Shown here in pieces: positions 59,689-64,000 of a DNA stretch of 64,000 bases. The notes beneath the pieces were generated by a model. The model saw nothing but the letters and a program-made list of their open reading frames with translations. It was not told the DNA's origin and ran no database searches. The stretch covers positions 1-64,000 of the forward strand of contig QHXX01000019.1 of the NCBI GenBank assembly GCA_003223135.1, read 5' to 3'. Both the position numbers and the translations under genes were made by a program. The stretch comes from Acidobacteriota bacterium. Lineage in GTDB: Bacteria; Acidobacteriota; Polarisedimenticolia; Gp22-AA2. Position 1 is the first letter of the stretch. The number at the start of each line of letters is the position of its first letter.

Positions 59689-60357
59689 ATGATCGACGGG
59701 TGGCCTCGTTTCGACCTCTACGTCATCACGGACCCGGCCCTCTCCCGCGGGCGATCTCACATGGAGATGGCCCGCGCGGCCCTGGACGGCGGCGCCGATG
59801 CCATCCAGATCAGGGACAAGTCCTCCACGGCCTACAACTTAAGTCGCGTCACGGCCGAAATCCAGCCGCTCGCCCGGAAATTCGGCGCCGCCCTTCTGGT
59901 CAACGACCGGGTGGATGTGGCCCTGGTCGCCGGGGCCGACGGTGCCCATCTCGGCCAAATCGACCTGCCGGCCAGGGAGGCGAGACATCTTTTGCCCAAG
60001 CCCCGCCTGATTGGCGTCTCCGCCGGCACGAAGGATGAGGCGAAGCGCGCGCAGAAGGAGGGCGCCGACTACGTGGGCGTCGGTCCGGTGTTCAGGACCG
60101 CGACCAAGCCGGGCGCGGGCGATCCCCTGGGACTGGAGGTCCTTGCGGAGATCGCCGCGGCGGTCTCCATCCCGGTCGTCGCCATCGGCGGGATCAACAT
60201 TGAAAACGTCGCCCGGGTCTTCGAGGCCGGGGCGTCGGGTGCGGCGGTCATTTCGGCCGTCGTCTCGGCCGAGGACATCACCGCGGCCGCGCGCGCCCTG
60301 AAGCGCGTGATCTCGCAGGCGCGCAGGGCGCCCAGACCCGCCGGGCCGTCTCCGTGA
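59689..60357 (+). CDS. thiE: Thiamine-phosphate synthase
   Basis: FDLYVITDPALSRGRSHMEMARAALDGGADAIQIRDKSS; LLVNDRVDVALVAGADGAHLGQIDLP; GADYVGVGPVFRTATKPGAGDPLGLEVL; IPVVAIGGINIENV. Confidence 0.92.
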   Translation: MIDGWPRFDLYVITDPALSRGRSHMEMARAALDGGADAIQIRDKSSTAYNLSRVTAEIQPLARKFGAALLVNDRVDVALVAGADGAHLGQIDLPAREARHLLPKPRLIGVSAGTKDEAKRAQKEGADYVGVGPVFRTATKPGAGDPLGLEVLAEIAAAVSIPVVAIGGINIENVARVFEAGASGAAVISAVVSAEDITAAARALKRVISQARRAPRPAGPSP

Positions 60358-60439
60358 AATCGTCTCCGGGGCGGATGGCGCCGCGGCGGGCGACCCTCGG
60401 GGTTGCTCCCCGGGCGCCCGTTCGATATAGTCAGCCTCG

Positions 60440-61231
60440 ATGAAACGCGCCCTCACCATCGCAGGGTCCGACTCCGGGGGCGGCGCCGGCATCCAGGCCG
60501 ACCTCAAGACGTTCGGCGCGCTCGGCGTGTTCGGCACCTCGGCGATCACCGCCATCACGGCGCAGAACACCCTCGCCGTCACCCGCATCCAGGAGATCGA
60601 CGCCGACGTCGTCGCGGCGCAGATCGACGCGGTGGTGGACGACATCGGCATCGACGCCGCCAAGACCGGCATGCTGTCGAGCACGAGGATCCTCGAGGCG
60701 GTTGCGGCGGCGCTCAAGCGCCACCGCGTACCGAACCTGGTCGTCGACCCGGTGATGGTCGCCAAGAGCGGCGCGCGCCTTCTGAAGGAGGAGGCAATCG
60801 GGGCGCTGAAGACGAGACTTCTGCCGCTCGCCGAGGTCGTCACACCCAACATCCCCGAGGCCGAGGTCCTGTCCGGGCACAAGATCTCCGACGTCGAGGC
60901 GATGCGCGACGCCGCGAAGCGCATCTTCGATCTCGGCCCAAAGCGCGTCGTCATCAAGGGCGGACACGCCGAGGGGCCGAACGTCGTGGACCTGTACTAC
61001 GACGGGGAGAGGTTCGAGGAGTTCAAGGCGGAGCGCGTGCAGACCCACAATACCCACGGCACCGGCTGCACCTACTCGGCCGCCATCGCCGCCTATCTGG
61101 CGCATGGTCTGCCGCCCCTCGACGCCGTCGCCCGCGCCAAGGAGTTTCTGATCGCCGCTCTTAAGACCGCCCCGCCGATCGGCAAGGGGATCGGCCCGGT
61201 CAACCACTTCCACGCCTTCCACAAGACCTGA
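60440..61231 (+). CDS. thiD: Hydroxymethylpyrimidine/phosphomethylpyrimidine kinase
   Basis: ALTIAGSDSGGGAGIQADLKTFGALGVFGTSAITAITAQNT; VVDPVMVAKSGARLL; TPNIPEAEVL; THNTHGTGCTYSAAIAAYLA. Confidence 0.95.
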   Translation: MKRALTIAGSDSGGGAGIQADLKTFGALGVFGTSAITAITAQNTLAVTRIQEIDADVVAAQIDAVVDDIGIDAAKTGMLSSTRILEAVAAALKRHRVPNLVVDPVMVAKSGARLLKEEAIGALKTRLLPLAEVVTPNIPEAEVLSGHKISDVEAMRDAAKRIFDLGPKRVVIKGGHAEGPNVVDLYYDGERFEEFKAERVQTHNTHGTGCTYSAAIAAYLAHGLPPLDAVARAKEFLIAALKTAPPIGKGIGPVNHFHAFHKT

Positions 61232-61250
61232 ACCGTTTCCGGCCCGATCG

Positions 61251-62350
61251 ATGCCCGCGCGGCCGCGCATCATCCTGCATGTCGACATGGACGCGTTCTA
61301 CGCCGCCGTCGAGGTGCGCGAAAATCCTCTGCTTTCGGGGAAACCTTTGATCATCGGGCACAAGGGGCCGCGCGGCGTGGTGTCGACCTGCTCGTACGAG
61401 GCGAGGCCCTACGGCGTGCGCTCGGCGATGCCGTCGGTCGTCGCCATGCGGCTCTGCCCGCAGGCGACCTGGCTGCCCGGGCGGATGGGGCTCTACATCG
61501 AGGTGTCGCGGCAGATCCGGAGAGTCCTCGAGGATTTCACTCCCCTGGTCGAGCCGCTGTCGATCGACGAGGCGTTTTTGGACCTGACGGGCGTGGTGGC
61601 CGATCTGCGCGGCGGCGCCGAGGCGGCGCGGCGCCTGAAGAACAGGATCCGGGCGGACCAGGGGCTCACGGCCTCGGTCGGCGTGGCCCCGACCAAGTTT
61701 CTGGCGAAAGTCGCTTCGGACCTCGAGAAGCCGGATGGTCTGGTCGTCTTCCCGCTCGAAGACATCCCGAAGCGCCTGTGGCCGCTGCCGGTCGAGAGGC
61801 TCTGGGGCGTCGGGCCGAAATCGGCGGCGCGGCTGCACGGCCTCGGGCTGCGCACCATCAGGGATCTCGTCGAAGCCGGCGAAGACCGGCTGATGGAGAC
61901 ATTGGGCGAGGGATCCACGCGACACCTCGTGTCTCTGGCCCGGGGCGAGGATCCGCGCGCCGTTCTCCCCGACCGCGAGTCGAAATCCATCTCGGAAGAG
62001 CGCACCTTCGCCGTCGATCTGCGCGACGGGGACCGCATCGAAGCCGAGCTTCTGGAGCGGTCGGAGGGAGTGGCGCGCGAGCTGCGGCGCGAAGGACTGA
62101 CGGGTCGCACGGTGCGCCTCAAGGTCCGCACCGGCGATTTCGTGACCTGGACGCGGGCGCTGACCCTGGCCGCACCGACCTGTCTGACGGAAGAGATTTA
62201 CGCCGCGGCGTGCGACCTGTTCCGGTCGCGCATCCGCCTGGGCGGCCGGGGGGTGCGTCTTCTGGGCGTCGGCGTCACGAGCCTCCTGCCGCCCGGCGCG
62301 GGCCAGCTCGATCTCTTCGCCGACGAGACCCGGGCGCACCGTGAGCCGGC
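61251..62350 (+). CDS. dinB: DNA polymerase IV (Y-family); 3' end uncertain, frame open to 63134
   Basis: IILHVDMDAFYAAVEVRENPLLSGKPLIIG; VSTCSYEARPYGVRSAMPS; VEPLSIDEAFLDLTGV; ASVGVAPTKFLAKVASDLEKPDGLVV; QLDLFADE. Confidence 0.9.
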
Positions 62351-62363
62351 GCCGGAGATCCGT

Positions 62364-62915
62364 CTATTCGCTGGGGAGGCCCGGCTCCGGACCGGCGTCC
62401 GGCACCGCGCCCAGTCCCGCCGAGAGGCAATTGAGGAAGGCGCTCAGGGCCGTGACCTGCACGGCTTCCAGGATCTGCTGATCGCTGAAGCCGTGGCGGC
62501 GCAGCGCCTCGATGTCGTCCCGCGAGATCCTGTCGGGCCGGCGCGTCAGCGTCTCCGCGAAGTCGAGAAGCGCCTTGTCGGTCTCGGGGACATTCGCCGA
62601 GCGGTGATCGGCGGCCAGCTCGTCCGGATCGATGTCGGTGAAGCCGAGATGCCGCAGCATCTCGCTGTGGGCGCTCACGCAATAGGAGTTGAGGTTGGCC
62701 GCCGACACCACGAGCATGATGCATTCCTTCTGGCGCCGCGACAGGGCCCCCTCGCGGTTCAGGATGGAGCCGACCAGGACGGTCTCCGTCTCGACGACGT
62801 CCGGCCGCAGCGTCTGGGCGCGGAACAGGTTCGGAACGTACCCGAACGCCTGACGGAAGGCGACGAACGGGGCGAACACGTTCTCATCCAGGGGCACCTC
62901 GCGCAGGAAGCTCAT
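62364..62915 (-). CDS. AhpD-like/carboxymuconolactone decarboxylase-family peroxidase-related protein
   Basis: LSRRQKECIMLVVSAANLNSYCVSAHSEMLRHLG; FAETLTRRPDRISRDDIEALRRHGFSDQQILEAVQVTALSAFLNCL. Confidence 0.85.
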   Translation of the reverse strand: MSFLREVPLDENVFAPFVAFRQAFGYVPNLFRAQTLRPDVVETETVLVGSILNREGALSRRQKECIMLVVSAANLNSYCVSAHSEMLRHLGFTDIDPDELAADHRSANVPETDKALLDFAETLTRRPDRISRDDIEALRRHGFSDQQILEAVQVTALSAFLNCLSAGLGAVPDAGPEPGLPSE

Positions 62916-63172
62916 GACTCCTCCTCGCCCGAACCCGCGCGGCCGGGGCCCGCGGCGCGGATCTTTGCCATGATCTTGGCGGAGAACTTCGAAGGCAGCT
63001 CGAACGACCGACACCCCGTGACGATCTTCACGGTCTGCCTGGCGGAGTCGGCCACGACCTTGCACGGGCGGCATTCGGCAAGGTGCTCCTCCAGCTCGCG
63101 ACGCAGGTCGACGCTCACCTCGTCGTCCAGGTAATTGCCCAGCTCCTCGAGCAGGTCCTTGCAGCTAAGCAT
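62912..63172 (-). CDS. Zinc-finger anti-sigma factor-like protein
   Basis: MLSCKDLLEELGNYLDDEVSVDLRRELEEHLAECRPCKVVADSARQTVKIV: HxxxCxxC. Confidence 0.85.
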   Translation of the reverse strand: MLSCKDLLEELGNYLDDEVSVDLRRELEEHLAECRPCKVVADSARQTVKIVTGCRSFELPSKFSAKIMAKIRAAGPGRAGSGEEES

Positions 63173-63860
63173 GGCCGGCCTCTCCGTCGGGCCGCGACTT
63201 CTGCCGGAAGTACGGCGCCAGCGCCTCGCGCAGCATCAGGCGGCCCCGCAGGAGACGTGTCTTCAAGGTCGCCACGTTCAGCCCGAGCGCCGCGGCCGCC
63301 TCCTGGGTGTCGAGCTGCTCCAGGTCGCGCAGCATCACCACGACCCTGTACTTCGCGGGCAGCTTCATGATCTCCTTCTCCACGATCTCGCGCATCTCGG
63401 CCCGCGAGTACAGCCGCTCCGGGTCTTCCTCCCACGGCCGGATGCTGCGCGGACGGAACCTCTCCTCATCCTCGGCGTCCCACTCGACCAGACTCTTTTG
63501 GACCTTGCTCCTGCGGCGGCGCAGGATCTCCAGCCCCTCGTTCATGGCGATGCGCGTCAGCCAGGACGAGAACTTCGAATCGCCATGGAACTCGCCGATG
63601 TGCTGGTAGGCCTTCACAAACGTGTTCTGCATCCCATCCTCGGCGTCCGCCTCGTTCCCGGTCATCCCGAGGAGAACCCGGTACACCCGCCGCCCGTGGC
63701 GCTTGACCAGCGCCTCGAAGGCCTCCAGGTCCCCCGTTTGCGCCCGCGCCACGTCCGGCGCGTCCGGGTCCTTACGGAGGACCGCCTCCACGGGAACCGG
63801 GGCGGCATCGAGAGATGGTGAATCCATGGGCGGGGTCCCTTTGGGGGGCTCCATTTCGTT
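63165..63860 (-). CDS. ECF-family RNA polymerase sigma factor (start approximate)
   Basis: DLEAFEALVKRHGRRVYRVLLGMTGNEADAEDGMQNTFVKAYQHIGEFHGDSKFSSWLTRIAMNEGLEILRRRR...LPAKYRVVVMLRDLEQLDTQEAAAALGLNVATLKTRLLRGRLMLREAL. Confidence 0.93.
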   Translation of the reverse strand, partial: NEMEPPKGTPPMDSPSLDAAPVPVEAVLRKDPDAPDVARAQTGDLEAFEALVKRHGRRVYRVLLGMTGNEADAEDGMQNTFVKAYQHIGEFHGDSKFSSWLTRIAMNEGLEILRRRRSKVQKSLVEWDAEDEERFRPRSIRPWEEDPERLYSRAEMREIVEKEIMKLPAKYRVVVMLRDLEQLDTQEAAAALGLNVATLKTRLLRGRLMLREALAPYFRQKSRPDGEAGHA

Positions 63861-64000
63861 TGTGCCCTTTCTGACGGTCGCGGCCGCCCGAAGGTTTCGC
63901 GCCGAGAGAGTTCTTTTCCGTGGGTGCGCTGCCAGTGTAACCTCAAGTCGCCCCGGAGCAACAGGGGGAGTCCTCAACTCGAAATCCCCCTTCGCCTTCG

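Noticed and set aside
59640-59690. TPP riboswitch upstream of thiE
   Set aside because: Spacing to the divergent kinase gene is only ~30 bp and no CTGAGA-type element is present.

Overview
High-GC bacterial chromosomal window, densely coding. Lineage is not provable from sequence alone; the style fits Acidobacteriota or a neighbouring phylum (inference). Three parts stand out. (1) A ~23 kb minus-strand run of five tightly packed genes (13418-36464): a wHTH-REC-GAF-degenerate-HD-GYP regulator, a 5,422-aa DUF11-repeat / OmpA-like / C-terminal beta-barrel protein, a FecR-like protein, a sensor histidine kinase, and a REC protein whose C-terminus resembles the N-domain of Ycf46 ATPases. It lies divergent to an intact REC-REC-GGDEF-EAL gene, so a c-di-GMP/two-component-controlled giant surface protein is a reasonable hypothesis. 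(2) A three-gene minus-strand operon (41245-48408): an exported mosaic subtilisin-like protease ending in a dockerin-like pair, then two small probable lipoproteins with cohesin-like domains, a candidate cohesin-dockerin surface-display system for a protease. (3) Ordinary metabolic and regulatory genes: thiE, thiD, dinB, ECF sigma/anti-sigma, MocR-like regulator, transporters, S9 peptidase. Several local anomalies are also reported: a frameshift in a kelch gene, a truncated ArsC/Spx-like ORF fused to a kinase-REC gene, and a dinB frame running across a convergent gene. Family calls come from reading motifs in the translations; no database search was run.
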